The notes: generated from the letters alone by a model not told the origin. 64,000 nucleotides of DNA from an uncultured Clostridia bacterium (GCA_947385955.1 CANDNA010000008.1:1-64000), one strand, 5' to 3'; shown: positions 43,761-52,156, counted from the stretch's first letter. Translations and numbers: made by a program.

Positions 43761-45415
43761 ACAGTTCCATGTATGGTTTCTTCTCCGGAGCCGCCGAGAA
43801 AATCTTCCATCCGGATCCTGAATCGGATCCTGATATCCTCCTCTTCCACATCAATTCTCTCGATCAGAGATGCCAGCAGCATTTTTTTGGTCGGAATATC
43901 CGCTTCTGTAAATACCCGATCCCAGTCCGGCATGGTAGTGCCAAACTTCTCCAGAACGCCATCTGCATCCAGAAGCTGTTTCCTTTTTCTCTGTACTGAT
44001 ACGATATGGGCTCTTAACCCTTTTAACCGCTCCTGCCTCTCGCCGATCATTCTCGCCAATGTTTCCGCAGAAAAACAATACTCCCCCCTGATTGCTTCCG
44101 GAAGTTTCTCTTCCAGTGTTCTGATATCTTTTGTCATCCGCTCTATTTCTCTCATTACTTTCTTTTCTTCTTTTGCACTGCCTGCCTCCTGCCATATTTT
44201 CATTTTCTGTACTTCCCCGGTCATATCAATCCCCTTTACTCTGCCCAGATACTCTCTGACCACCTGAAATACAATCCCCTCCAGAAAGTCCTGTGAATAG
44301 TAACTTCGTTCTCTGCATTTTTCAGGGCAGCCATACCTCCCCAGACAGGATACTTTTTCTGTTCCGTCTTTTGTGGTCCAATGGTTGCTATAGCCGGTAC
44401 TTTTCAGGCGCCTGCCGCAATATCCGCAATATGCAATCCCTAACAGTGCCAGTTTCCCTCTTGGAGTAAACGGCACATTATATTGTTTTTCATACAGAAA
44501 AACGGACTTTTTCCTGCTTTCTTCCAGACGCTTTTTTCTTGCTTCCCGGATCTCCTGTGCCCTTTCCCAGTCTGGCTGCGGGATGATGACCATATCTTTA
44601 TTCTGTACTTCCGAAAGTATCCATTCCTTTCTGTCCAGCCGTTTACAATGCGTTCCTTTTTCCCGACGATGAATCGCAAAATATCCCATGTAAACCGGAT
44701 TTTTCAGGATACTGCATACTGTGCCTCCCCTCCAACGCTCTGTGGTGACTGCCGGTATATGCTCTGCATTCAGCTCTTTTGCGATCTTTTCATATCCATA
44801 CCCTTTATGAAGGTACAGACTGTATATCTTTCTCACGACTGCCGCTTCCTTTTCGGAAATTTCCAGCCTTTTCAGCAGCCTCCCATGATTGCTGAGTACC
44901 CCGGAATCCACCAGGCGGTATCCATAAGGCGCCCGGCCTCCCACAAACTTTCCGGCCTTTACCATTTCCGCCTGCGCATCCCTTACCCTCATACCGGTCT
45001 TTCTGCTCTCACCTTCATTCTGCCAGAAACGGATATAATTCAGAAGTTTGTCAATATGTTCCCCGCTCCTTAACTTTCCGTCCTTTACCGTCCAGACCTC
45101 AACTCCCAGATTGTTCAATGTACTGATATAAAACGTATATTCTTCTCTGCGGCCGATACGATCCGACATATAGGCAAGCAGAATATCAAATGTATGTTTC
45201 TTTGCATCCTCAAGAATCTGCATCAGCACTTCCCGGTCCTGCACACTGTTTTTGTATGCCGAAACCGCTTTTTCCACATACTCTCCGTCAAACTCCCAAT
45301 CCGGCTGCCGGGCAATATAATCGACAAGTTCGGCTCTTTGTACCGGAATGTCATCATCATAAAGCTGTTGTCTGGAAGAAACCCGCAGCAATGTCCTCAC
45401 TTTTTTACCCGCCAT
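43721..45415 (-). CDS. large serine recombinase of element 1
   Basis: The 564-residue recombinase has an N-terminal resolvase domain (VRTLLRVSSRQQLYDDDIPV, serine near residue 11; YMSDRIGRREEYTF near residue 98), a recombinase domain (APYGYRLVDSG and the zinc-ribbon cysteines GIAYCGYCGRRL near 330 and CLGRYGCPEKCRER), and a C-terminal coiled coil. The last 11 residues (after GTVG) are read from host DNA because the stop codon lies beyond the left junction. The start overlaps the preceding small gene by 11 bases. Confidence 0.92.
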   Translation of the reverse strand: MAGKKVRTLLRVSSRQQLYDDDIPVQRAELVDYIARQPDWEFDGEYVEKAVSAYKNSVQDREVLMQILEDAKKHTFDILLAYMSDRIGRREEYTFYISTLNNLGVEVWTVKDGKLRSGEHIDKLLNYIRFWQNEGESRKTGMRVRDAQAEMVKAGKFVGGRAPYGYRLVDSGVLSNHGRLLKRLEISEKEAAVVRKIYSLYLHKGYGYEKIAKELNAEHIPAVTTERWRGGTVCSILKNPVYMGYFAIHRREKGTHCKRLDRKEWILSEVQNKDMVIIPQPDWERAQEIREARKKRLEESRKKSVFLYEKQYNVPFTPRGKLALLGIAYCGYCGRRLKSTGYSNHWTTKDGTEKVSCLGRYGCPEKCRERSYYSQDFLEGIVFQVVREYLGRVKGIDMTGEVQKMKIWQEAGSAKEEKKVMREIERMTKDIRTLEEKLPEAIRGEYCFSAETLARMIGERQERLKGLRAHIVSVQRKRKQLLDADGVLEKFGTTMPDWDRVFTEADIPTKKMLLASLIERIDVEEEDIRIRFRIRMEDFLGGSGEETIHGTVGSDTILYTPGSE

Positions 45416-45695
45416 ATGTTTCCCCTTTTAACAGTATATCCACAGGGCCGATTCCATCTCTCTCCATAAAAATCTTCTTTAAACTGTCATAAAATAACCG
45501 TGTATTTTTGTCATCCTGCTCATCTGAAAATGTGAGATGGACTTTTACTTTTTTCTGTCTGTAGGCAACGTCCATATGTATGGCCTGATTCCCTTCCAAT
45601 AAGCTGTTCCTGCTTCCCTGACGTTCTTTACTGGTAACAATATGATATTCCCGGCCATGATATGCCAACTCTGAAACCATGCCAAATAAGCCCAT
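45405..45695 (-). CDS. 96-residue protein coupled to the recombinase
   Basis: The small protein (MGLFGMVSELAYHGREYHIV at the start, KVKVHLTFSDEQDDKNTRLF in the middle) is mixed alpha/beta without known motifs. Its last 11 bases overlap the recombinase start, so the two are translationally coupled. Small proteins in this position are candidates for recombination directionality factors, but none I know matches this one. Its own SD (CCGGGGT) is weak. Confidence 0.55.
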   Translation of the reverse strand: MGLFGMVSELAYHGREYHIVTSKERQGSRNSLLEGNQAIHMDVAYRQKKVKVHLTFSDEQDDKNTRLFYDSLKKIFMERDGIGPVDILLKGETYGG

Positions 45696-45757
45696 ACCCC
45701 GGCAGTGTATCTTACAAATTTTCTATTGTCACAGGGACTTTCCTGTAAAATGAATAA

Positions 45758-45805
45758 AATGCCGGGATATTCTCCATATTTTGTATATGGACCTATCCCG
45801 GCATT
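45758..45805. terminator. bidirectional hairpin inside element 1
   Basis: AATGCCGGGATA (45758-45769) and TATCCCGGCATT (45794-45805) form a 12-bp stem with an inner CCATA/TATGG pair. T-rich flanks on both sides (TCTGTTTTTT on the plus strand). It separates the CAP-like gene from the recombinase operon. Confidence 0.82.
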
Positions 45806-45893
45806 TCTGTTTTTTCAAATATCCGGAGCCTTTATTTCAATAATAAAAACTCCATTCTATGCATACTTTTCAGTACAAACGCTTCTCTGCATC

Positions 45894-46796
45894 CTAATCG
45901 GTAAAGAGCAATACCCAATATTTATTGCTTCTGCCTACGCCTACATATTTATAATGCTTATCCACAAGCTCATCTCTGTCACTGCTGTCTGACTTCCACT
46001 CATCCAGCAGCTTATTCATATCCGAAGTATTGTTTTTCTGATAGATCATTCCCTGATAATCATACCCGCTGATACCGAACTGGGAGAAAACAGAGGAATA
46101 GGAATTGCCGTTCGGACGTGTGCTGGAAGCCTTTTCGTTATCATCCATTTCCATTGCCAACAGTGTTGCTGCTTCTGTCAGAACATCATCACGGCGAAGT
46201 TCTTTCTTATTCTTATCATCTCTGTAGTCATTGATCTTGTTCACAAGAGATTTTGCGTTGCCTTTGTTGCTGTCTGCCCTCTGTTCCACCCGGTTATACT
46301 GTGTCTCATCAAGTCCATATTTATATTTGCCGGACTCAGATGATGTTGTACCGGAAGAAGTATTCGTATTCGTATTTGATGTGCTGGTCGGTGCGCAGCC
46401 TTTTCTTCCTTCATTCTTTCCAAATAAAGTATAATGCTGATATAACTTTTGAGGATCATTTCCAATAACTGCTACAACGTCCTTATTATTATTCGCATAA
46501 TATACCGGATCAAAACCATTTTCCATCATGCCTGTTACCGACGATGTAACAGGAGTGGGATATGTCGTAGGCGCTACCGGGAGCCTGCCTTCATTCTTTC
46601 CGAACATTTTGTAATGCATATACAAGTCCTGTTCGTTCGTACCAAAAATTGCTTTCACATCAGGATTGCTGCTTGCGTAATATGCCGCGTCAAAAACCCC
46701 TCCATCACTCATCTGTTTGGGTGCTGCAAAGGCTGTCATAGATGTCTGCAGCATCACTGCGGTCAGAAAACCGACCACGATCCATTTCTTTTTCAT
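45894..46796 (-). CDS. secreted protein with two surface repeats and a CAP-like domain
   Basis: The 300-residue protein has a signal peptide (KKKWIVVGFLTAVMLQTSMT ending AFAAPK), two repeats of about 45 residues (VFDAAYYASSNPDVKAIFGT ending HYKMFGKNEGR, and FDPVYYANNNKDVVAVIGND ending HYTLFGKNEGR), a Thr/Ser-rich linker, and a C-terminal region resembling a divergent CAP/SCP domain (SLVNKINDYRDDKNKKELRR). It is the cargo of element 1. Start ATG 46796 follows GGAGGGTGG; upstream in-frame starts lack a site. Confidence 0.75.
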   Translation of the reverse strand: MKKKWIVVGFLTAVMLQTSMTAFAAPKQMSDGGVFDAAYYASSNPDVKAIFGTNEQDLYMHYKMFGKNEGRLPVAPTTYPTPVTSSVTGMMENGFDPVYYANNNKDVVAVIGNDPQKLYQHYTLFGKNEGRKGCAPTSTSNTNTNTSSGTTSSESGKYKYGLDETQYNRVEQRADSNKGNAKSLVNKINDYRDDKNKKELRRDDVLTEAATLLAMEMDDNEKASSTRPNGNSYSSVFSQFGISGYDYQGMIYQKNNTSDMNKLLDEWKSDSSDRDELVDKHYKYVGVGRSNKYWVLLFTD

Positions 46797-46848
46797 TGTG
46801 TACCACCCTCCTTTTCCGTTTGGCAGACAAAACTGTCTGTTATCTTTA

Positions 46849-46876
46849 TCATATACAATTTTGCCTTCCATATCAA
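46849..46876 (-). promoter_or_regulatory. promoter of the CAP-like gene
   Basis: On the minus strand TTGATA (46871-46876), 16 bp, TATGAT (46849-46854), about 50 bp upstream of the start codon. A vegetative sigma-A promoter. Confidence 0.6.
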
Positions 46877-46961
46877 TATGTATGGAAATGTTTTAAGAAA
46901 AATTAAACATTTTTATACTTTGGTACTACTCGAAACCATTGGTTTCATGGTACAGAAACCA

Positions 46962-47271
46962 GGGATACGATTTTACCATTACCTCTTCCACGGCCTACGA
47001 TCAGAAATGGATCCACGGGCGGAACATATTCGATAACATCGATGTATTGGTAGACAACATATTTGCCAACTTTCTTTCCCGTCCCGGTGTCCGACAGCCC
47101 ATTTTCACCTCTTACTGTGACGGAAAACGGGTCACCTGTTCCGGGCTCAAACAATGGGGGTCCAAATACCTGGCCGACGAAGGCTATGCCCCTATAGAAA
47201 TCATCCGTTATTATTACGGCAACGATATGTATATCAACACTGCCGATGTGATCTCCGGCGTCCCGGCGTCA
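46962..47271 (+). pseudogene. SleC-like spore protein, middle part (between the two elements)
   Basis: The frame continues the gene at 43057 exactly: GYDFTITSSTAYDQKW follows RNQ of the 5' part, then GRNIFDNIDVLVDNIF, QPIFTSYCDGKRVTC, SGLKQWGSKYLADEGYAPIE and YYGNDMYINTADVISGVPAS. In relatives the next residues after GVPxS are YPG; here the frame runs into TGTGAGGTC, the end of element 2. The remainder, including the peptidoglycan-binding C-terminus, is expected at the right end of element 2, outside the window. Confidence 0.85.
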
Positions 47272-47298
47272 TGTGAGGTCCTTCTGATAACACAACAA

Positions 47299-48867
47299 TT
47301 AAAACTTCCAGTATATTTTCACCGGATATTCTTCCCGACGACTGTTCCTGCGGCCAACCTCAATATAATTTACAAACTTATCCATAATATCATAGCTCAG
47401 TTCGCCTGCATCAGCATATTTTTTTATGATTTCTTTTTTGGACAGTCTTTCCTTTGTCCTGCGTTCCGTTTCTTCCAATAGTTTCTGTCTTTCCGCGATC
47501 AGTCCGTCATAACGCCTGATATCTTCATGAAACCTCTGGGAAAATGTCCTGTACTCTTCTATCGTAATATCCCCGTTTGCTCTGTCCAGGTACAATTCCT
47601 TCAAAGCATTTTCACACTTTTTTTTCGCCTGGCAATACTTACTGATTTCTTTTCTCACGGCATCCTGCCGCTCATTCCCCTCGTTTGGAACTGAAATCAA
47701 AGTCTCTGCCTGTTCCGGATTCAAATATTGCCAGACCATATCCTTATATTCTTCCAGAATCCTCTTCCGGAGAAGTTCTTCCGGAATACAGCATCCTTCA
47801 CAGATATTCTCCAGACGCTGGTTCACCTTACACCTCAGATAACGCTTCCCACGGGTGTAATTCACCTGCAGCGCATATCCGCAGCCTGCGCATACAACTT
47901 TTCCCGCCAGTATGTTTACCTTTCCATCCCTGTAGGGTACAGATCTTTCACGCAGCAGGATTTGCGCCTTCTTCCACAAATCCTGCTCTATAACCGGCTC
48001 ATGCGTTCTTTCAACAACAAACCACTGATCCTTTGGCCTGTAATATTTTTTCTTCATTTTGTAGGAAACAGTCCCGCTTTTCCCCTGGACCATATTCCCG
48101 ATATACATCTCATTCTGCAGAATATTGTCTACAGAATGATACCGCCACAAATGTGCATATTTCCCAGTATTCTCCCGCTCTTTTTCCCCATACTCCCCGG
48201 CCAGGAATTTATACTGAAACGGGCTGGGTATCTCTCTTCTGTTCAGTTCCCTGGCGATCTGCGTTTTCCCATATCCGGCGGCAAACATTTCAAAAATCTC
48301 ATGCACAACTTTTGCCGCCGGTTCGTCAATAACAATATGTCCCTTCCTCTCAGGGTCCTTCTTATATCCGTAAACCGCAGCAGAACCGATATGCAGCCCT
48401 TTCGAACGTTTGTCATCCAGGACACTCTTAATGCTCTCCGACATATCTTCCAGATACCATTCGTTGATCAGCCCATTGATCTGCCTTGCCTTTTTGTTGC
48501 CTCTGAGCGCCGTATCCGCATTGTCCACCACGCTGACAAAGCGCACATTCCAAAGTAAAAAATATCCATGAATATATTTTTCCACAATCTCCAGTTCGCG
48601 TGAAAACCTGGACTGGGACTTGCACAATACGATATTGATCTTTCCTTCTTCTGCATCAGCCAGCATGCGGTTAAACTCCGGCCTGCTTCGGTCTGATCCT
48701 GTATAATCATCGTCGCTGTAAATGCTGTAGATTTCCCATCCCCTTTCCATCGCGTATGTAATCAGCATGGACTTTTGATTCTGAATGCTCTCGCTGTCCT
48801 CTTCCCTGCTTTTTTTATGTCTGTCCTCTTCCGAAAGTCGGCAATAGATCCCTGCTATCTCACTCAT
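47299..48867 (-). CDS. large serine recombinase of element 2
   Basis: The 522-residue recombinase has the resolvase domain (SEIAGIYCRLSEEDRHKKSR, catalytic serine near residue 12; NIVLCKSQSRFSRELEIVEK near 77), the recombinase domain with zinc ribbon (LAGKVVCAGCGYALQVNYTR near 315), and a C-terminal coiled coil. It differs from the recombinase of element 1 (start, spacing and C-terminus), so the two elements are independent. The start follows GAAAGAGGAAAT. Its 3' end lies near the host junction, as in element 1. Confidence 0.93.
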   Translation of the reverse strand: MSEIAGIYCRLSEEDRHKKSREEDSESIQNQKSMLITYAMERGWEIYSIYSDDDYTGSDRSRPEFNRMLADAEEGKINIVLCKSQSRFSRELEIVEKYIHGYFLLWNVRFVSVVDNADTALRGNKKARQINGLINEWYLEDMSESIKSVLDDKRSKGLHIGSAAVYGYKKDPERKGHIVIDEPAAKVVHEIFEMFAAGYGKTQIARELNRREIPSPFQYKFLAGEYGEKERENTGKYAHLWRYHSVDNILQNEMYIGNMVQGKSGTVSYKMKKKYYRPKDQWFVVERTHEPVIEQDLWKKAQILLRERSVPYRDGKVNILAGKVVCAGCGYALQVNYTRGKRYLRCKVNQRLENICEGCCIPEELLRKRILEEYKDMVWQYLNPEQAETLISVPNEGNERQDAVRKEISKYCQAKKKCENALKELYLDRANGDITIEEYRTFSQRFHEDIRRYDGLIAERQKLLEETERRTKERLSKKEIIKKYADAGELSYDIMDKFVNYIEVGRRNSRREEYPVKIYWKF

Positions 48868-48903
48868 ATTTCCTCTTTCCGAAACAAACTATATTCTATT
48901 TCA

Positions 48904-49107
48904 TTATATTTTCCCGCCCTTGTTTTGTAAATTACTTTGTAAATACCGGTTTCTTTCCCTGTCGTTTATCATTTGGGCAAACAGCCGTGTAAACTGTTTT
49001 GCCCGCTCTTCCCTGCTGTCGTTTTTTAACACATTAATCACTTCACCCATATCACAGGTCCTCTTTTTTCTTACATGTATATGTTTCCTTTGGTATTTTT
49101 CATGCAT
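48904..49107 (-). CDS. small basic protein (67 aa)
   Basis: A short protein (VINVLKNDSREERAKQFTRL in the middle) with many charged residues, upstream of the recombinase gene in the same direction. Small helical proteins of this kind often precede serine recombinases in Clostridia; no family recognised. The start at 49107 is uncertain. Confidence 0.5.
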   Translation of the reverse strand: MHEKYQRKHIHVRKKRTCDMGEVINVLKNDSREERAKQFTRLFAQMINDRERNRYLQSNLQNKGGKI

Positions 49108-49113
49108 TGCAGA

Positions 49114-49329
49114 TCACTCTGTATTTCTGCTCTCATCCTCCTTTAGCAGCTCTTCTATGTAGGACCAGTGAGTTTTGCAAAACCGCGACGCCATTTCCCG
49201 CCGGATATCCTCCGCTGCTCCAGGCAGATTGTTTTGTTCCATTTCTTCCAGCAGGTAAATCAGATCAGCGTTCCCGGCATCTGCCAGGTCTTTCAAAAAT
49301 CCCTGGCCAACATTCTTTTCGCCATCCAA
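49114..49329 (-). CDS. small acidic protein (71 aa)
   Basis: Helical and acidic (DLADAGNADLIYLLEEMEQN, ending RFCKTHWSYIEELLKEDESR). A start at TTG 49329 is preferred because AGGAGAG lies just upstream; ATG 49350 is in frame with a weak site. It lies 6 bases before the next small gene. Function unknown; part of the same operon as the recombinase. Confidence 0.5.
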   Translation of the reverse strand: MDGEKNVGQGFLKDLADAGNADLIYLLEEMEQNNLPGAAEDIRREMASRFCKTHWSYIEELLKEDESRNTE

Positions 49330-49478
49330 ATTCTTCTCTCTCCTTTGCATCTCTGTGAAATAATTTTTTGATACTCTTTATAATTTTTGTTATAATTACC
49401 AGAAAAGATGCAGCAGTAGATTTTTATATTTACAATGCATTCTATTTTCTTTAGCATGTGAGGTGTCGGCAAACAGGT

Positions 49479-49736
49479 TCACATGCTTTTTTCTTTGCAA
49501 TTTTCTTCCAAAGCCTGCTGAATTGCTTCCAGTGTTTCACAGCTTACTTCTTCATTGACTTCCAAATGTCTGCAAATCCTTTTTCTGGCAATCGGAGAAT
49601 TTCTGTAGCCATTGATAATTCCTGCAATAAAGTGCCGTGTATAGCCCAGATCCTGCGCTAAATCTTCAGTGTTCATTTCTTTTAAAATCATGGCAATCTT
49701 TACGCATTTACACCAATTGTCACCAACTTTTTTCAT
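49479..49736 (-). CDS. small helix-turn-helix protein
   Basis: The 85-residue protein has an XRE-like segment: AMILKEMNTEDLAQDLGYTR then HFIAGIINGYRNSPIARKRI, followed by a short acidic tail. It probably regulates the recombinase operon. The SD (AAAGGGG) is 13 bases from ATG 49736, longer than usual. Confidence 0.65.
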   Translation of the reverse strand: MKKVGDNWCKCVKIAMILKEMNTEDLAQDLGYTRHFIAGIINGYRNSPIARKRICRHLEVNEEVSCETLEAIQQALEENCKEKSM

Positions 49737-49946
49737 AAGTATCTGTATACCCCTTTCTGAAAATTATCCGGCTGAGTTGTTTCTAATCTAACTCACCTAA
49801 AGCGATCCCAAATCATTTAGTGGACTTTTTTAACACAAAATGGTAAAATAAAAATGGCGTATTTTATCGCCACATATCATTTTTTATTCACTCTACAACC
49901 TTCCACTTAAATTATAGTGCGCTTTTTTCGCATTGTCAACATTTTT

Positions 49947-49961
49947 TGCTAATTTTTAGCA
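49947..49961 (+). promoter_or_regulatory. candidate operator upstream of the cargo regulator
   Basis: A dyad TGCTAATTTTTAGCA lies 15 bases before the XRE regulator start, in the region where its leader or promoter should be. Likely the autoregulatory site. Confidence 0.5.
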
Positions 49962-49976
49962 TTTTAGGAGTTTCTT

Positions 49977-50345
49977 ATGGAACACATACGCAAAAGAATA
50001 TGTGATTATTTAGAAGAAAATAATATAAAAAGCTCACAATTATGCGAAATTCTGGGATTAAAAAAAAGTCCTTTAACTGATTGGAAAAATGAGCATTCCA
50101 GACCGACTTTAGCACAGATCGTTGCAATTTGCGAAAATTTCGGAATATCATCTGATTACCTGCTTTTTGGAAAATCCCTAAAGTGTGTAAACTTGTCAAC
50201 AGAAGATAGAGAATTGCTTTCACTCTTTAACGAACTGAACAATGACGAAAAAAAAATTTGTCTTGCTTATTTGAAGGGATTCATTGATAATGAGAGAAGG
50301 CATACTGCGGTATCTGATCACCAAATAAAAATTGTGGGAAAATAA
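49977..50345 (+). CDS. XRE-family regulator of the cargo operon
   Basis: The 122-residue protein has an N-terminal helix-turn-helix: RICDYLEENNIKSSQLCEIL, LGLKKSPLTDWKNEHSRPTL and VAICENFGISSDYLLFGKSL. The C-terminal part (STEDRELLSLFNELNNDEKK) is typical of phage-type regulators. It has a good AGGAG site and runs outward, opposite to the surrounding element genes, with the J-domain and DUF2726 genes downstream. Confidence 0.85.
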   Translation: MEHIRKRICDYLEENNIKSSQLCEILGLKKSPLTDWKNEHSRPTLAQIVAICENFGISSDYLLFGKSLKCVNLSTEDRELLSLFNELNNDEKKICLAYLKGFIDNERRHTAVSDHQIKIVGK

Positions 50346-50421
50346 TACCTTTTAAAAGCAGAAAATAAATATCACATTTGACAAATATAAACTATAAATA
50401 ATAAAAGGACTTTAAAGATAA

Positions 50422-51357
50422 ATGAACAAATTTACTTATGAACCCATCCATCCTTGCTGCAATTTAATTATATGGGATATGCTGGTATCTTTTATAGTAG
50501 CACTCACTATCATTGGTTCACTTTTTCTGAATTTGTCTACGTTTCTTGTAATTATCCTGGCAATCATTGTCGCTTTTATACCTGTCGTTTTGTTGCAAGT
50601 ACCTTACCTGAAGTACATTATCCATATCCTTTTCTCTGTTTTCTATGCGTACCTCGGTTATGGATTACTGGATAAACTCTTCGAATTTTCTGAATCACCC
50701 TTATGGCAGCAGATTATTATTGCCCTTATCATTTTCATAATTACACTTATCGCACATGTGGGAAGCGCTGGGTTAATGGACTTGTGTACCTCTGAATCTT
50801 TTGAATCCGCTGAACTGAAATCCGATATACATACTGAAGAGGAATCTTTTACTGATCCGGTCATGGAACAAAAAATAAGACAATGCATCAACCAGTATGA
50901 ACAGGCAATGGCCCTGACAAATACAGCCAACTCCCTCCCTGACAATGAACACAGTTTTCCTATAAAAAATTATATAAAAAAACATGCTTCAGATATCATA
51001 AAGCAGGTAAATAAATTGCAGGATGCTGTCGCTCGTTACAACAAATCTACAAATAAAATTACATTTTCCACTTTAAAATTTGTGCTGAACAACACTGTGC
51101 CTATAGTGGGAAACTATATGGATTTCCTTCAGGATTTGCTTGATGATTATAACGAGAATATAAACATACCGACTCCACCGCCACAGCAAAATATTCCTGT
51201 ATCCTTTTTCCAGGGATGCGATACTCTTGAAAGTTTAAATAAACGCTATAAAGATCTGGTAAAAGTCTATCATCCGGACTCCGGAAATGGTAATGATAAG
51301 GTTTTCATTGAAATTACTGAAGAATATGAAAGATTAAAGCCTTCTTTTGAACAATGA
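50422..51357 (+). CDS. membrane protein with C-terminal J domain
   Basis: The 311-residue protein has three or four hydrophobic helices in the first 120 residues (VSFIVALTIIGSLFLNLSTF, VIILAIIVAFIPVVLLQVPY, IIIALIIFIITLIAHVGSAG), a helical cytoplasmic middle, a proline-rich linker (IPTPPPQQN) and a C-terminal J domain of about 45 residues with ESLNKRYKDLVKVYHPDSGN, where HPD is the Hsp70-stimulating motif. No Hsp70 gene is in the element, so it would use the host DnaK, if any. The next gene follows after 25 bases. Confidence 0.82.
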   Translation: MNKFTYEPIHPCCNLIIWDMLVSFIVALTIIGSLFLNLSTFLVIILAIIVAFIPVVLLQVPYLKYIIHILFSVFYAYLGYGLLDKLFEFSESPLWQQIIIALIIFIITLIAHVGSAGLMDLCTSESFESAELKSDIHTEEESFTDPVMEQKIRQCINQYEQAMALTNTANSLPDNEHSFPIKNYIKKHASDIIKQVNKLQDAVARYNKSTNKITFSTLKFVLNNTVPIVGNYMDFLQDLLDDYNENINIPTPPPQQNIPVSFFQGCDTLESLNKRYKDLVKVYHPDSGNGNDKVFIEITEEYERLKPSFEQ

Positions 51358-51382
51358 GGAATACATAAAAGGAATATAGATT

Positions 51383-52150
51383 ATGTCAGAAACAGTTTCC
51401 TATGGAATAGTTATTGCAGCACTTCTTGCCGTTACTATCCTGTCCATATACATTCTTAAACTGCGGAAAAAAATCAATAGCCTGCAAGCAGATATCAGAT
51501 ATGCTGTTGATCAGAAAATCGCTGCCCAGGAAAAATATAAACAAATCGAAAAAGAGGCCCAGTCGGCCGATCAGAAAAAGACTGATAATAAACAACGGGA
51601 AAAGGATCTTCAAACCAATATCCTTTTACACCCTGAACATTACTATCGTTTAAAACGTTCCTGCATGAATAAAAATGAATCCCGTATGTTTTTTTATATC
51701 AACTGTGCATTGGATGAACTGTTTCCTGACAAAAAAATGCGCGATAAATATATTGTTTTTCCCCAGGTTAGTTTACATGCCTTTTTTCAGATTCTGCCGG
51801 ATATTAACAAAGATTTCTTTTTATATAATCTTGTCCGCAGAAACTGGGTTGCCAAAAACATTGATTACATAATCTGCAGCATTTTCTATGAAGATAACTA
51901 TTATTACTATAAACCTGTCATTATGATTGAACTGGACGGAAGTTCTCATTTCTCTGCCGGCTTTGGCCAAAAAGAACTGGAACGACAAAAAGAAAGCGAT
52001 GCATTCAAAGACTCTCTTGCTGAAGCATTCCATCTCCCCTTAATACGCTATCGAATTGATCATATTGATCGTGTGGTGAAGGATGACCGGCAAAAGATAA
52101 AAGAAATAATATCTGAAAACTTTAACGCAATATATAATTCTCAGTCATAG
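51383..52150 (+). CDS. membrane-anchored DUF2726-type nuclease-like protein
   Basis: The 255-residue protein has one N-terminal transmembrane helix (SYGIVIAALLAVTILSIYIL), a coiled coil (residues about 30-75), and a C-terminal domain with the DUF2726 pattern: KYIVFPQVSLHAFFQI, NWVAKNIDYIICSIF, then KPVIMIELDGSSH and LPLIRYRIDH. The D of IDYII and the ELDG acidic pair with a following Lys/Arg-rich helix resemble a PD-(D/E)xK/Vsr-like nuclease core. The pair with the J-domain protein is in one operon. SD is AAGGA. Confidence 0.74.
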   Translation: MSETVSYGIVIAALLAVTILSIYILKLRKKINSLQADIRYAVDQKIAAQEKYKQIEKEAQSADQKKTDNKQREKDLQTNILLHPEHYYRLKRSCMNKNESRMFFYINCALDELFPDKKMRDKYIVFPQVSLHAFFQILPDINKDFFLYNLVRRNWVAKNIDYIICSIFYEDNYYYYKPVIMIELDGSSHFSAGFGQKELERQKESDAFKDSLAEAFHLPLIRYRIDHIDRVVKDDRQKIKEIISENFNAIYNSQS

Positions 52151-52156
52151 ACTGTG

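Larger units (their letters stand above)
43756..46961. mobile_element. 3.2-kb serine-recombinase element in the spore gene
   Basis: The element lies between two copies of AACCA (43756-43760 and 46957-46961), length 3201 bp. It carries the large serine recombinase, a coupled 96-residue protein and a secreted CAP-like protein, all leftward. Joining the outside flanks at one AACCA restores GTATCGGAACCAGGGATAC, a near-palindrome (GTATC/GATAC arms), and an unbroken reading frame from RNQ to GYDF. This is a clean, precise insertion, and therefore possibly reversible. Confidence 0.88.
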
